39,515 bases of DNA. Source: Chlorobiaceae bacterium. GTDB taxonomy: Bacteria > Bacteroidota > Chlorobiia > Chlorobiales > Chlorobiaceae. Position numbers and translations under genes: made by a program. The notes under the pieces are model-generated. The model worked only from the letters and a program-made list of their open reading frames with translations. It was not told the DNA's origin and did not search any database. The stretch covers positions 1-39,515 of the forward strand of contig JAFGER010000058.1 in assembly GCA_016931495.1 (NCBI GenBank). The letters run 5' to 3'. Within the stretch, counting starts at the first letter, position 1, and each line of letters starts with the position of its first letter. Of the stretch, positions 28,824-38,421 are shown in pieces.

Positions 28824-28962
28824 TATTACTCCGGCAACAAAAAATCACAATCTTTCCTAAAAAAAGAGATTGGGCTAAAGCCCTGATTTATTTCAGGTTA
28901 TCCATAAACCACCGGACTGAAGTCCGGGGCAATTGTTAAGAGTTTTAATCGCCGGAGTAATA
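28824..28962. repeat. 139-bp unit with 12-bp terminal inverted repeats around a REP pair
   Basis: TATTACTCCGGC at 28824-28835 and GCCGGAGTAATA at 28951-28962 are exact inverted copies. Between them lie GGGCTAAAGCCC (28871-28882) and a slightly decayed CCGGACTGAAGTCCGGGG (28909-28928). The end structure resembles a MITE. No flanking target duplication is evident. The unit ends 28 bp before the arsC-like start codon. Confidence 0.6.
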
Positions 28963-28990
28963 ACCGCTCCACCATCACAAACTTTTCGTC

Positions 28991-29434
28991 ATGGAAACAA
29001 ATAAACAGAAGGTATTGATCCTGTGCTCGGGAAATTCAGCTCGCAGCCAGATGGCAGAAGGCTATTTGCGAAACCTGGCAGGTGACCGGTTCGAGGTTAT
29101 GAGCGCAGGCACAGACGCAGCCCCAGCCATCAATCCTTTTGCCGTTGCGGTCATGAATGAAGCCGGAATCGACATCTCTGCGCAATACCCCAAAGACCTC
29201 TCGCTCTATCTGGGCAAAATCTTCATCCACTATCTCATCATCGTCTGCAGTAAAGCGAACGACACCTGCCCGCGCATCTGGCCAGGCATTGCAAATCAGA
29301 ACAATCGCCTGTACTGGCCTGTCGATGACCCCGCAGAAGTCACCGGCAGCGATACGGAAAAGCTCGAAGCCTTCAGAAAGTGCCGAGATGAAATCAAAAA
29401 TAAACTTGAAGCCTGGCTCGACTCGAACCCATGA
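28991..29434 (+). CDS. Low-molecular-weight phosphatase family, thioredoxin-type arsenate reductase-like
   Basis: This encodes 147 residues of the LMW protein tyrosine phosphatase fold. The CX5R loop starts at C12 (LCSGNSARSQMAEGYLRN). C86 and C93 (VCSKANDTCP) are 7 apart like C82 and C89 of Staphylococcus ArsC, which relay the disulfide to thioredoxin, so arsenate reductase is favoured over a phosphotyrosine phosphatase. The loop has Ala where ArsC usually has a second Cys; that Cys is not catalytic. Substrate is not proven. No other arsenic gene (arsB, acr3, arsR) is adjacent, which is unusual for a dedicated ars locus. Preceded by repeats; its promoter must lie in or near them. Confidence 0.82.
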   Translation: METNKQKVLILCSGNSARSQMAEGYLRNLAGDRFEVMSAGTDAAPAINPFAVAVMNEAGIDISAQYPKDLSLYLGKIFIHYLIIVCSKANDTCPRIWPGIANQNNRLYWPVDDPAEVTGSDTEKLEAFRKCRDEIKNKLEAWLDSNP

Positions 29435-29865
29435 CAGGAAGCCTGCCCTGCCGCCATACGTCAAAAACCGCACAGCTCAATGGATCGGGCCATGCGGATG
29501 AAAACCATCCGTGAAAGGATCACCTTTTAAACAATCAACCCCGCCAGTCGCAGAAGCAGAACGAGTTTCATTCTTTGGATGAGCGCTGTCAGCATGTCTT
29601 GCCGTTCGATTTCGATTCAAGCAAGAAGCATTGCGTCACGAACCGAACACGTGGCCATCCCCGCCTCCGACCTACACTTCAGGCTTTCACAATCAGCGCC
29701 CCACAGCAGAGACCGACTGCCCCGCAAAGGACGCAATATCACCGTTGGCCCCTTTCCTCAATTTTAACTATTATGTGTGTCCTGTCGAATGCTCGACGAA
29801 ATTTCCAGAGACCATGCAATCATCCGGTGAAACAGCAATGTTTCACGTGAAACAATTTGTCTTTC
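29435..29865. other. Spacer between the arsC-like gene and mnmG
   Basis: These ~430 bp contain no supportable gene. A hairpin CGGATG/CATCCG (29495-29511), followed by AAAGG/CCTTT (29514-29527) and a few T residues, may end the arsC-like transcript. A parS site sits at 29839-29854, 11 bp before mnmG. An open frame at 29575-29850 has low-complexity, basic composition and no start signal, and is not accepted. Confidence 0.5.
29839..29854. other. parS site, centromere-like ParB binding palindrome (left)
   Basis: The sequence TGTTTCACGTGAAACA is an exact match to the widely conserved bacterial parS 16-mer and fully palindromic. ParB binds it to organise and segregate the origin region; sites cluster near oriC. 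TGAAACA just upstream at 29828-29834 forms an additional inverted match to its left arm. parA and parB are not in this window. Confidence 0.93.
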
Positions 29866-31731
29866 ATGTACGATGTCATAGTTGTCGGTGCTGGCCATGC
29901 CGGTTGTGAAGCGGCGTTGGCCGTTGCCCGAAGCGGGCTTCAGTGCCTTCTCATCACCTCCGACCTTTCCGCTGTTGCCCGCATGTCGTGCAATCCGGCT
30001 ATCGGTGGCGTTGCCAAGGGACAGATGACCCGTGAGATCGATGCGCTCGGCGGAGAAATGGCCAAGGCTATCGATGCAACCGGAATCCAGTTCCGCCTGC
30101 TAAACCGGAGCAAAGGCGCAGCCATGCACTCCCCACGCGCTCAGGCCGACAAGACGCTGTACAGCCTTTACATGAGATCGGTTATCGAGCATGAACCAAA
30201 GATCGACATCCTGCAAGACACGGTCATCGGCGTCTCCGCATCTTGCCGCAAATTCAGCGCTGTTACCGTTCGTTCCGGCAGGGCCATCAAAGCCAGGGCA
30301 GCCATCCTTGCCTGCGGAACGTTTCTGAATGGTTTGATCCATATCGGCATGGATCATTTTCCCGGAGGCCGCAGCACGGCTGAACCGCCTGTCGAAGGGC
30401 TTACCGAGTCCCTTGCTTCGCTCGGCTTTACTTTCGGAAGGCTGAAAACAGGCACTCCGCCTCGCATTGATTCACGGAGCGTGAACTATGAACTTGTCAC
30501 TGAACAACCCGGCGATGATGATCCTGTAGCCTTTTCGTTTTCATCCAAAAACGTTGCTCACCGCAACCTTGTCAGTTGCTATCTCACCAAAACAACGGAA
30601 CAGACACATGAAATCCTGAGGACAGGCTTTGACCGCTCTCCTCTTTTCACCGGCAAGGTGCAGGGCGTCGGGCCACGCTACTGCCCTTCGGTAGAAGACA
30701 AGATTTTCAGATTTCCGGAAAAACCGAGCCACCACATCTTTCTGGAACCTGAGGGTGCCGATACGATCGAGATGTACGTGAACGGCTTTTCAACCTCCCT
30801 TCCTGAAGATATACAGATTGCCGGACTACGCTCCATACCGGGTCTTGAAGAGGTGAAAATGATCCGTCCCGGCTATGCCATCGAGTATGATTACTTCCAC
30901 CCCTGGCAGATCAGATCGACCATGGAGACCCGGCCAGTGGAAAATCTTTACTTTGCCGGTCAGATCAACGGAACCTCCGGTTATGAAGAGGCTGCCGGTC
31001 AGGGACTCATGGCAGGCATTAATGCAGTGCGTAAAATACGTGGCGAGGAACCGCTGGTACTCGGTCGCGATCAGGCCTACATTGGCGTACTGATCGATGA
31101 CCTTATAACCAAGGAGACCAACGAACCCTACCGCATGTTCACCTCTTCGGCTGAACATCGCCTGATTCTTCGTCACGACAATGCCGATCTTCGGCTGAGC
31201 CGGATCGGCTATGAATGCGGTCTTGTTTCATCTGATGCGCTTGAACGCACATCAACGATCAAGGCACTCTCAGATCATTGCGTTAACCGGTTGAAGTCGA
31301 TCAAACTGAAGCCTGAAGAAATCAACCAACTGCTTGCAAACAAAGGGTTTCAGGAACTCAATTCACCTGTCAGCGCGTTGAGTATCGTGAAAAGACCGGG
31401 TATCGATCTTGCTGATCTTCTTGGCCATTCACCGTCTGTTATGGCGGAAATCGGTGCTTCATGCAGCAACAATCGTGTTGCTGAACAGGTTCAGATCGAA
31501 ATCAAATATGAAGGCTACATCAAACGTGAGCAACTGGTCGCCGAAAGAATTGCCAGGCTCGATACGCTGCACATTCCTGAATCTTTTGACTACAAATCAC
31601 TGAACTCCCTGTCAAATGAAGGGCGCGAGAAGCTCATAAAACACCGCCCATCAACGATCGGACAGGCCTCAAGAATTCTTGGCGTCTCCCCTTCGGACGT
31701 CTCCATTCTCATGATCAGGCTTGGCCGTTAA
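29866..31731 (+). CDS. mnmG: tRNA uridine-34 modification enzyme MnmG (GidA)
   Basis: This encodes 621 residues. It installs the carboxymethylaminomethyl group at U34 of several tRNAs together with MnmE. The FAD site [21 protein letters not shown] is at the N-terminus, then [34 protein letters not shown] near 270, [10 protein letters not shown], and the second flavin motif [16 protein letters not shown] near 370. I used the ATG at 29866; a TTG at 29857 would add three residues, while MnmG usually begins [13 protein letters not shown] as here. Near-origin position is common for gidA. It lies between two parS sites. Confidence 0.97.
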   Translation: MYDVIVVGAGHAGCEAALAVARSGLQCLLITSDLSAVARMSCNPAIGGVAKGQMTREIDALGGEMAKAIDATGIQFRLLNRSKGAAMHSPRAQADKTLYSLYMRSVIEHEPKIDILQDTVIGVSASCRKFSAVTVRSGRAIKARAAILACGTFLNGLIHIGMDHFPGGRSTAEPPVEGLTESLASLGFTFGRLKTGTPPRIDSRSVNYELVTEQPGDDDPVAFSFSSKNVAHRNLVSCYLTKTTEQTHEILRTGFDRSPLFTGKVQGVGPRYCPSVEDKIFRFPEKPSHHIFLEPEGADTIEMYVNGFSTSLPEDIQIAGLRSIPGLEEVKMIRPGYAIEYDYFHPWQIRSTMETRPVENLYFAGQINGTSGYEEAAGQGLMAGINAVRKIRGEEPLVLGRDQAYIGVLIDDLITKETNEPYRMFTSSAEHRLILRHDNADLRLSRIGYECGLVSSDALERTSTIKALSDHCVNRLKSIKLKPEEINQLLANKGFQELNSPVSALSIVKRPGIDLADLLGHSPSVMAEIGASCSNNRVAEQVQIEIKYEGYIKREQLVAERIARLDTLHIPESFDYKSLNSLSNEGREKLIKHRPSTIGQASRILGVSPSDVSILMIRLGR

Positions 31732-31734
31732 CGT

Positions 31735-31750
31735 TGTTTCACGTGAAACA
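31735..31750. other. parS site (right)
   Basis: This is a second exact copy of TGTTTCACGTGAAACA. It begins 3 bp after the mnmG stop codon and about 30 bp before the polymerase gene. Distance from the left parS is about 1.9 kb. Confidence 0.93.
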
Positions 31751-31780
31751 TTTTTTCAAGCTTAGGCTCTTTCTGTGCTT

Positions 31781-34174
31781 ATGAACGATCTTGTCGATTT
31801 TTCACACGGTAACGATCTGCTGTTCGGTAAAGACCCGGAGGAAAAAATCGTTGGTTGTTATCAGCTCAACGACTCCCAGATTCGTCTTTTTTTCAGAACA
31901 CCCGATGGCGTCGTCCAGCGTGACGATCCCTTCTACCCATTCTTTTTCCTTTCAGACGGAGAACTCCTCGACGGTTTCACACCCTTCAACAAGGAGAAGT
32001 TCTGGCTGATTCCACTCGAAGGCGCAAATTATTACCGCCACCTTGCGATCTTCAGAAGCTGGAAAAACTATCGTGCCGCACTCGACCATGTAAACAGCTC
32101 CCTGCCTGAGGGGGCTAACGATGGAGATGCTCAGAACGGCTCGTCCATGAACAGCCATCTGACCTACAACAGAGGCGATGCGATCACGCAATACCTGCTC
32201 CAGACCGGCAAAACGATGTTCAAAGGAATGCTGTTTGACGACCTCCATCGTTTGCAGCTCGATATCGAAACCTATTACCAGTCAGACAAAAAACGAAAAG
32301 GCAAAGGTATCGGCGAAGACCCGATCATCATCGTTTCTCTGAGCGACAACCGCTCGTGGGAACATGTGATTCACTCCAAAGGCAGAAGTGAAAAGGATTT
32401 ACTTGAGGAGCTCGTGCACATCATCCGTCAGAAGGATCCTGATGTTATCGAAGGGCACAACATCTACGGTTTCGACCTTCCCTACCTTCAGCGCCGTTGT
32501 GAGCTGAACGGCGTCCGGTTCGCCATTGGCCGCAATGGACTTGTTCCCCGATCGTACCCGGCGACCATCCGGTTTGCCGAACGAACAGCCGATTTTCAGT
32601 TCTGCGACATCCCGGGAAGACATGTTATCGACACCTATTTCCTTGTGCAGAATTACGATATCTCAAAGCGAACGCTTCCGAGCTACGGTTTGAAGGCTGT
32701 CGCCAAATTCTTCGGATTCGCCTCACCCAACAGAACGTACGTCAGTTACCAGGACATCGCTTCCACCTGGGACAACGCTCCCGAAACCCTGCTGGCCTAT
32801 GCGCTCGACGATGTACGCGAAACCCGTGAACTTGCCGCGCTGCTTTCCGGCAACAACTTCAGCATGACCAGCATGGTGCCCTACACCTACGCCAATACAG
32901 CGAGGCTCGGCCCCGCAGCGAAGATCGAAGCGCTCATGATGCGGGAATATCTGAAGCGCAAGGTATCCATTCCGCGCCCATCGATCGGCCAGCAGCAAAC
33001 CGGCGGTTTTACTGAAGTCTTCATCAAGGGAATTCTCGGTCCGATTGTCTATGCGGACGTCGAATCACTGTACCCTTCGATCATGCTCTCCTTCGGAGTC
33101 TGCCCGAAGTCCGATTCGCTCAAAGTTTTTCCGTCTATTCTGAAGAATCTGAAGGAGTTGCGCCTTGCTGCCAAGAAGCGCGCCGAAGAGGAAAAGGAGC
33201 ACGGCAACAGCTCGCTTGCCTATAATTTCGATGCGATGCAATCCTCATTCAAAATTATCATCAACGCCATGTACGGCTATCTCGGTTTCGGCAGCGGCAT
33301 CTTCAATGATTTCGATGAGGCTGACCGAGTCACCACCAAAGGTCAGGAGATTGCCAAAACGATGATCCGTGAGTTTGAAGCACGGGGCGCCAAAGTGATT
33401 GAAGTCGATACGGACGGTATCTTTCTTGTCCCTCCACCCGATGTAGTGACCGAGGAGGACGAACGCCGTCTGGTCAGCGAAGTCTCTTCGACCATGCCGC
33501 AAGGAATCAGAATCAGTTTTGATGGCCGTTTCAGAAAGATGATCTCCTACATGAAAAAGAACTATGTGCTGCTCGACTACAACGACAAGCTGAAACTGAA
33601 AGGCTCGGCCTTCGTGAGCAGAAGTGGTGAAAAATTCGGACGCGATTTTGTCAGGGAGGGCTTTATTCTCCTGCTCAATGACGACATTCAGGGGCTGCAT
33701 GACCTGTATATCAGGTACCGCAACGATCTTATGGATCATCGACTCCATGTCAGCGATTTTTCCAGAACCGAATCGATGAAAACCACGCTCGATCAGTATG
33801 TTGCCGATGTACGCTCGGGGAAACGCTCCAAATCGATCACCTATGAAATAGCGCTTCGGCAGGGACTGGAAATAGCAAAAGGTGACCGATTGACCTATTA
33901 CGTTGCCGGCACAGGCAATCCTGCCTCATTCGTCGATAACGGTCGTCTTGCCGAAGAGTGGAGCAAGGAACAACCAGATGAAAACACGGGTTTCTATTTG
34001 AAACGTCTTGATGAGTACACTCAGAAGTTTCTGCCTTTCTTCAAGCCACAAGATTTCAGCACAATCTTTTCAGCAGACACTCTTTTCGCCTTTTCACCTG
34101 TTGGCATAGAGATTGTTCGTGAAATTCGTCATCTTGAAACAGAGGATATCTACCGGGATGAAACCCCCTTCTGA
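31781..34174 (+). CDS. Family B DNA polymerase with 3'-5' exonuclease domain
   Basis: This encodes 797 residues. Exonuclease motifs: LQLDIETY (Exo I, ~158), [10 protein letters not shown] (Exo II, ~227) and YALDDVRET (Exo III, ~340). Polymerase motifs: [14 protein letters not shown] (A, ~426), [13 protein letters not shown] (B, ~490) and EVDTDGIFL (C, ~541). All catalytic acids are there, so it should be active and proofreading. It resembles archaeal-type and E. coli Pol II enzymes; which is closer cannot be told by eye. It may serve in repair or lesion bypass beside the replicative PolC/DnaE. I used the ATG at 31781 over a GTG two codons earlier; the ribosome binding site is weak. Its codon use and base composition are slightly more A+T-rich than in the genes at 10-24 kb. 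Confidence 0.92.
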   Translation: MNDLVDFSHGNDLLFGKDPEEKIVGCYQLNDSQIRLFFRTPDGVVQRDDPFYPFFFLSDGELLDGFTPFNKEKFWLIPLEGANYYRHLAIFRSWKNYRAALDHVNSSLPEGANDGDAQNGSSMNSHLTYNRGDAITQYLLQTGKTMFKGMLFDDLHRLQLDIETYYQSDKKRKGKGIGEDPIIIVSLSDNRSWEHVIHSKGRSEKDLLEELVHIIRQKDPDVIEGHNIYGFDLPYLQRRCELNGVRFAIGRNGLVPRSYPATIRFAERTADFQFCDIPGRHVIDTYFLVQNYDISKRTLPSYGLKAVAKFFGFASPNRTYVSYQDIASTWDNAPETLLAYALDDVRETRELAALLSGNNFSMTSMVPYTYANTARLGPAAKIEALMMREYLKRKVSIPRPSIGQQQTGGFTEVFIKGILGPIVYADVESLYPSIMLSFGVCPKSDSLKVFPSILKNLKELRLAAKKRAEEEKEHGNSSLAYNFDAMQSSFKIIINAMYGYLGFGSGIFNDFDEADRVTTKGQEIAKTMIREFEARGAKVIEVDTDGIFLVPPPDVVTEEDERRLVSEVSSTMPQGIRISFDGRFRKMISYMKKNYVLLDYNDKLKLKGSAFVSRSGEKFGRDFVREGFILLLNDDIQGLHDLYIRYRNDLMDHRLHVSDFSRTESMKTTLDQYVADVRSGKRSKSITYEIALRQGLEIAKGDRLTYYVAGTGNPASFVDNGRLAEEWSKEQPDENTGFYLKRLDEYTQKFLPFFKPQDFSTIFSADTLFAFSPVGIEIVREIRHLETEDIYRDETPF

Positions 34175-34251
34175 TTCCTTATTTTTTAAACTTTTTAACC
34201 GCTATCACCATTATTTAATCAAATTTCAACAAACCTTAACCTTATTATATC

Positions 34252-35478
34252 ATGATAGACAATAAAATATTACCAGTTACCGACGATGTCACCTGGATTG
34301 GAGTGCTCGATCCAGGCCTTATCACCTTCGATATCGTCATGGAAACCAAATACGGCACCACATACAATTCGTATTTCATCAATGCCGAGAAAAAAACGGT
34401 TGTTGAAACTACCAAGCTGAAGTTCTGGCCAACCTACCTTGAAAAACTGAAGCAGGTGGTCAATCCCGAGGAGATCGAATACATCATCGTCGATCATACC
34501 GAGCCCGATCACTCCGGTAACGTGCACAATCTCCTCTCTGTTGCGCCAAATGCAACCGTTGTTGGCAGCGGAAACGCCATCAAGTTCCTGCGCGACCAGA
34601 CCGGCCACGATTTCAAGCACATCGTCGTCAAGCACGGCGACAAGCTCGATCTCGGCAACAAAACGATCCACTTCATCGGTGCTCCGAATCTGCACTGGCC
34701 TGATACGATTTACTCGTGGCTCGAAGAGGATCGTGTGCTTTTCACCTGCGATTCGTTTGGCTGCCACTACTGCAACGAAGCGATGTATGACGATCTCTGC
34801 GGTGACTTCGATGATTCTTTCAAGTACTATTATGACGCAATTCTGAGGCCCTTTAGCAAATACATGATTCAGGCCATCGAGAAAATCCGGCCTCTCGACA
34901 TCAAGGTGATCTGCCCCGGCCATGGACCGATCCTGCGTTCTGACTGGAAGAAATACGTCGATCTTTCCGAACGCTACGCCAAGGGCGCCATCGCCATGCC
35001 GAACGAAAAGAGTATTCTCATCGCCTATGTTTCAGCCTACGAGAACACCTCCGTTCTGGCCCACAAGATCGCTGAAGGCTTGAAGATGGCTTGCGACTTC
35101 AACGTCGATGTTTGTGATATCGAAAACATGTCGGTTGAGAAACTCGAAGAGAAAATTGCCCACTCGATGGGTATCATCATCGGTTCGCCGACCATCAACC
35201 AGAACATCGTCCATCAGATCTACAGCATCTTTGCCGTTCTGAACCCATTGCGCGACCGCGGCAAACTCACTGCTGCCTTCGGATCTTACGGATGGAGCGG
35301 TGAAGGGGTGAACATCATTGAAAGCAATCTTGCAAACCTGAAGCTGAAGGTGTTCGATCAGAATCTCAGAATCAAGTTCCAGCCTCATGAACCGGAATTT
35401 GAACAGTGCAGAGAATTTGGAAAAGCCTTTGCGGAGAGGATGATCGAAATGTACAACCTGACGTGTACTATCAAATAG
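34252..35478 (+). CDS. Flavodiiron protein (class A, FprA-like)
   Basis: This encodes 408 residues, cytoplasmic. The metallo-beta-lactamase domain keeps the diiron ligands HTEPDHSG (H82, E84, D86, H87), H148 (NLHWPDT), D167 (CDSFGC) and H224 (CPGHGPIL). The flavodoxin domain begins near 250 ([20 protein letters not shown]) and binds FMN. No rubredoxin or NADH module is fused, so it is class A. The family reduces O2 or NO to harmless products, a protective job that suits a strict anaerobe; which substrate is used here is not visible. It starts after a 77-bp A+T-rich leader without a ribosome binding site and ends at a strong terminator. Confidence 0.93.
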   Translation: MIDNKILPVTDDVTWIGVLDPGLITFDIVMETKYGTTYNSYFINAEKKTVVETTKLKFWPTYLEKLKQVVNPEEIEYIIVDHTEPDHSGNVHNLLSVAPNATVVGSGNAIKFLRDQTGHDFKHIVVKHGDKLDLGNKTIHFIGAPNLHWPDTIYSWLEEDRVLFTCDSFGCHYCNEAMYDDLCGDFDDSFKYYYDAILRPFSKYMIQAIEKIRPLDIKVICPGHGPILRSDWKKYVDLSERYAKGAIAMPNEKSILIAYVSAYENTSVLAHKIAEGLKMACDFNVDVCDIENMSVEKLEEKIAHSMGIIIGSPTINQNIVHQIYSIFAVLNPLRDRGKLTAAFGSYGWSGEGVNIIESNLANLKLKVFDQNLRIKFQPHEPEFEQCREFGKAFAERMIEMYNLTCTIK

Positions 35479-35517
35479 CAAGTACCTTTTTGATACGAGA
35501 GTCTGACAAAAGAAACA

Positions 35518-35560
35518 ATCCGGAATACCATCTCAAATAATCGGTATTCCGGATTTTTTA
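35518..35560 (+). terminator. Rho-independent terminator of the flavodiiron gene
   Basis: A perfect 12-bp stem, ATCCGGAATACC/GGTATTCCGGAT, with a 13-nt loop, is followed by TTTTTT. It lies 40 bp past the stop codon. It may also halt leftward transcription of the DUF721 gene, which ends at 35598, but T-rich sequence on that side is poor. Confidence 0.9.
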
Positions 35561-35597
35561 TCATCTTTCCATTTGATGGAGAAATAATCCACATCTA

Positions 35598-35903
35598 TTA
35601 CCTGAAGATGATCGTTTGTATCATTTCATAGCCAACAGCCTTGTTCAGACGATTGGTAATATCTCTTTTTCTGAAGTTCAACTCCATTCTCCACGAGGGA
35701 TTTCTGACCTTCACATAAAGGTTTCCATCCTTCATTTTTTCTACTGACGTCACCTTGGCTATTGTTTCCCCAACGACTCGTTCCCACGCCTGTATTGTCT
35801 TGTATTCATCGTATGCTTCGGTCATTCCTATCTTTCGGCACACATCGGCCATGATGCTGCCCAGCTCTTTCGGTGGTTTTGCCTTACTCATCCCATCCCC
35901 CAT
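35598..35903 (-). CDS. DUF721 protein (DciA-like), possible helicase-loader
   Basis: This encodes about 101 residues. The pattern TIQAWERVVGETIAKVTSVEKMKDGNLYVKVRNPSWRMELNFRKRDITNRLN is typical of DUF721, whose member DciA helps load the replicative helicase in bacteria lacking DnaC or DnaI. It follows recF with only a few bases between, in the common order dnaA-dnaN-recF-DUF721. The ATG at 35901-35903 or the one four codons on (35891, preceded by GGGGGAT) is the start; the latter gives MSKAKPPKELG. A DciA role is inferred from family and location. Confidence 0.85.
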   Translation of the reverse strand: MGDGMSKAKPPKELGSIMADVCRKIGMTEAYDEYKTIQAWERVVGETIAKVTSVEKMKDGNLYVKVRNPSWRMELNFRKRDITNRLNKAVGYEMIQTIIFR

Positions 35904-35906
35904 CAA

Positions 35907-36998
35907 TTACTTGTAATCATCAATAGAAAAATATCTTATGCCGTTTCCACCTTTTTTGGCTGTCGATGTGATGATAACCTGCCCTTTCATCGAAAGCGTC
36001 TCGATCATGATGCCGGAAACAATGTCGTCAAGCTCGCTGAACAAATCGTCTAACAGGGTAATCGGCGTTTCTCCGGATGTTTCATAAAGATAGTTTTGCA
36101 ACGTCATTTTCATCGCCACAAGAAATGCCCGCTGTTGTCCCTGTGAAGCATATTTTCTTATTTCTCTTCCGTCAAGAAAGAATTGCAAATCATCACGATG
36201 CGGTCCAGCAAGTGTTTGTCTTCGTTGAATTTCCTGAGTTTTTAACGTTTCAAAACGCTCTCCGAACACCTGATGAATCGCTTCTCTTTCATAATGCTTT
36301 TCATATTGACCAAGAGAATTTTGATATGAAATCGATGGCTCTGATCCTTCCGGAATCCATCGATAGACATCACCAAGCATGGCCACAAACCGGTCGATGA
36401 ATCGTTGTCTCGCAAGGACGATATCCGTCGCTACCGCAACGAGCTGATCGGTCAGAACATCAAGAGCTGCATCAAGAAAACGGGGGTCGTTTTCGGAAGA
36501 AAACAGGGCGTTGCGTTGCTGCAGAATCCGGCGGTAGAGCAGCAGATCGGACAAATACTTCCGGTCATACTGACAGATTGCCGTATCCATAAATCGTCTT
36601 CGCTCGGCCGGGGCTCCATTGATGATCACCATCTCACGCGGCGTGAAGGTGACGCACGGAATGGTGCCGATATGGCTTGAAAAGGTTTGCAACTCCTGTT
36701 CGTTGACCAGAATTCTTTTTTCCTTCTTCGGCGTCCAGGCAACCGAAACCCTGGTTGCAATCCCCTGATCGCTCGTAAATGAGGAGCGGATGGTAAACAG
36801 CTCCTCCCCGAACATCAGATATTCACGATCGTGATTTCCTGAAAATCCCTTCGTCAGGGCGCAGTAATGGATCGCTTCGAGAATCGAGGTTTTTCCTGAA
36901 CCATTCCTGCCGTAAATATTGGTAACGGAGTGGCCCGGCTCGAAGTCAAGAAGCCTGTGATTCCTGAAATTTGCGATGCTGATCGAGTCGAGTCGCAA
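35907..36998 (-). CDS. recF: DNA replication and repair protein RecF
   Basis: This encodes 363 residues, an SMC-like ATPase that loads RecA at single-strand gaps. The N-terminus SISIANFRNHRLLDFEPGHSVTNIYGRNGSGKTSILEAIHY contains the Walker A motif at about 30-37. The ABC signature is YASQGQQRAFLVAMKM and Walker B is PITLLDDLFSELDD, both near the C-terminus as expected. It begins 15 bp after dnaN ends and its stop codon nearly touches the DUF721 start. Base composition is somewhat more A+T-rich than dnaN or dnaA. Confidence 0.96.
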   Translation of the reverse strand: MRLDSISIANFRNHRLLDFEPGHSVTNIYGRNGSGKTSILEAIHYCALTKGFSGNHDREYLMFGEELFTIRSSFTSDQGIATRVSVAWTPKKEKRILVNEQELQTFSSHIGTIPCVTFTPREMVIINGAPAERRRFMDTAICQYDRKYLSDLLLYRRILQQRNALFSSENDPRFLDAALDVLTDQLVAVATDIVLARQRFIDRFVAMLGDVYRWIPEGSEPSISYQNSLGQYEKHYEREAIHQVFGERFETLKTQEIQRRQTLAGPHRDDLQFFLDGREIRKYASQGQQRAFLVAMKMTLQNYLYETSGETPITLLDDLFSELDDIVSGIMIETLSMKGQVIITSTAKKGGNGIRYFSIDDYK

Positions 36999-37013
36999 GC
37001 CACTCCTTCTGGT

Positions 37014-38138
37014 TCAGTTGTTGATTCTGACCGGCATGACCAGGATGATCAGATCGTCCTGACGCTCCTCATGTTTCGGTTTGAACAGCACGGCGGTTGT
37101 CGGGCTGCTCATTTCCATTGAAACCTGTTCGGTTTCGATATGCGAGAGTGCGGCTTCCACAAATTTCGCATTGAAACCGATGGTAATCTCTTCGCCAGTA
37201 AAGTCGCACGTCAGCTCCTCCTGTGCGGACTCGCCCTCGCTGGCGTTTTCAGCCATGATTTTCAGCAGCGAACCCTCTGCGCTGATCTTCAGATCGCCGA
37301 TGCTCGAAAAACGGCCGACCCTCTTGACCGAATCGTGAATCTGACTGCGATCCACCACCAGCTTTTTCTCGTTTTCAACCGGAATAACGGCTTCGTAGTT
37401 GGGGTACGGCTCGACAATCAGGGCCGATTCAAGCTCGACGTTCTGCGATTTGAACTTCACGTTCCGGCGCTCCTCATCGATGGTCATGCTGACCTCTTCG
37501 TTCTGCAGAAGGCGCTGGATGATAGAAAGAACCCTTGCCGGTACCACGATCTTCTGCTTGTCGGTAATCTCGTTCGTGATCTGCTTCCGGCAGCGGACAA
37601 GACGATGGCCATCAGTTGAAACCGCAGTCACCAACGCTCCCTCGAATTCGAACAACACACCCATCATGGCCGGCCGCATGCCATCCACACTGCAGGCGAA
37701 AAGAGTTTTCTGGATGATGTCCTGCAATTCGGAAGGCTGAAGACCGATGGCAAGATCGAAATTTCGTTCGAAGCTTTCGGGTTTCGAGCCAAAAGTGCAG
37801 GGAATGCGGTACCGGCCTTTGTCGGTAGCGATATGCACCGTGCCAAGCTCTCCGATGGACTGGCGCTCGATCTCGAAGGTGACATCGGTGTCGTACATGC
37901 TGCGCAGAAAATCCTGCAACGTTCTCGCTCTTATGGCAACCGAACCCTTGTCGCTCGAAGCCACATCGCACCTGGCGGTGATCGACAACTCGCCATCCGT
38001 GGCGAACATCGTCAGCATACCGTTTTCGAGGGTCATATTGATGTTGTCGAACCGGGCATCGAGTGATTTGGCCGGAACGGCAAGGATAACCTTGCTGGCT
38101 GCGTCCTGAAGGCGCTTGATTGTCGTATTGAATTTCAT
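37014..38138 (-). CDS. dnaN: DNA polymerase III beta subunit (sliding clamp)
   Basis: This encodes 374 residues, the usual length of the clamp. Three repeated domains are evident: MKFNTTIKRLQDAASKV at the start, VDGMRPAMMGVLFEFEGALVTAVSTDGHRLVR in domain 2 (about 150-185), and DFTGEEITIGFNAKFVEAALSHIE with the C-terminal LVMPVRINN, which forms the partner-binding pocket. AAGAAG precedes the ATG. It lies 283 bp after dnaA, a gap with inverted repeats and an A+T-rich tract; recF follows closely. Confidence 0.97.
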   Translation of the reverse strand: MKFNTTIKRLQDAASKVILAVPAKSLDARFDNINMTLENGMLTMFATDGELSITARCDVASSDKGSVAIRARTLQDFLRSMYDTDVTFEIERQSIGELGTVHIATDKGRYRIPCTFGSKPESFERNFDLAIGLQPSELQDIIQKTLFACSVDGMRPAMMGVLFEFEGALVTAVSTDGHRLVRCRKQITNEITDKQKIVVPARVLSIIQRLLQNEEVSMTIDEERRNVKFKSQNVELESALIVEPYPNYEAVIPVENEKKLVVDRSQIHDSVKRVGRFSSIGDLKISAEGSLLKIMAENASEGESAQEELTCDFTGEEITIGFNAKFVEAALSHIETEQVSMEMSSPTTAVLFKPKHEERQDDLIILVMPVRINN

Positions 38139-38421
38139 CTTCTTACAACTCTTATTTCTTTTTTAAATAAAAATTTGTTGTTGTTGTTGAGTGTGTGGAA
38201 TTCTTGACCGATGGTTGATGACCGACTCTAACCCCATGAAAAAGAACAGTTTGGCAGAATCCTTGAGGCGCCTTCATGTGTGGATGGTATGTGCAATTCC
38301 CAGTAGGCCCCATGTTGGCGGTTTGTTGGAGGATTTTCAGTAATTCGGCCAGATGTTGACAACTGGCCAGTCATCAAGAATCCGCCAACAGGATATGAAC
38401 AGGTTGTGCACATGTCGGCCG
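38139..38421. promoter_or_regulatory. dnaA-dnaN gap with A+T-rich tract and nested inverted repeats
   Basis: Next to dnaN is an A+T-rich run (38151-38176) followed by five TTG triplets (38175-38189). Towards dnaA are nested inverted repeats: outer arms TGTTGGCGG (38313-38321) and CCGCCAACA (38382-38390), inner arms GGCCAG (38347-38352) and CTGGCC (38363-38368) around GTTGACAAC. TTGTGCACA at 38404-38412 is one mismatch from a DnaA box. It may hold the dnaN promoter or part of the origin; clear DnaA-box clusters are absent. Confidence 0.5.

Larger units (their letters stand above)
27999..28990. other. Non-coding gap of about 1 kb between fccA and the arsC-like gene
   Basis: I see no supportable gene here. 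Open frames that exist have no ribosome binding sites, no family resemblance and cross the repeats. The gap should hold the divergent promoters for fccAB (minus) and the arsC-like gene (plus). Recognisable contents: a CATGAAT/ATTCATG hairpin at 28511-28529, a terminator-like hairpin at 28585-28600, the second copy of the dispersed repeat at 28690-28766, and an inverted-repeat-bounded REP unit at 28824-28962. Confidence 0.6.

Noticed and set aside
29575-29850. Open frame of 91 codons between the arsC-like gene and mnmG
   Set aside because: Basic, low-complexity composition with no start signal, and its end runs into the parS site.
38404-38412. TTGTGCACA as a DnaA box
   Set aside because: A single site with one mismatch is not enough; no cluster of boxes is present in the gap.
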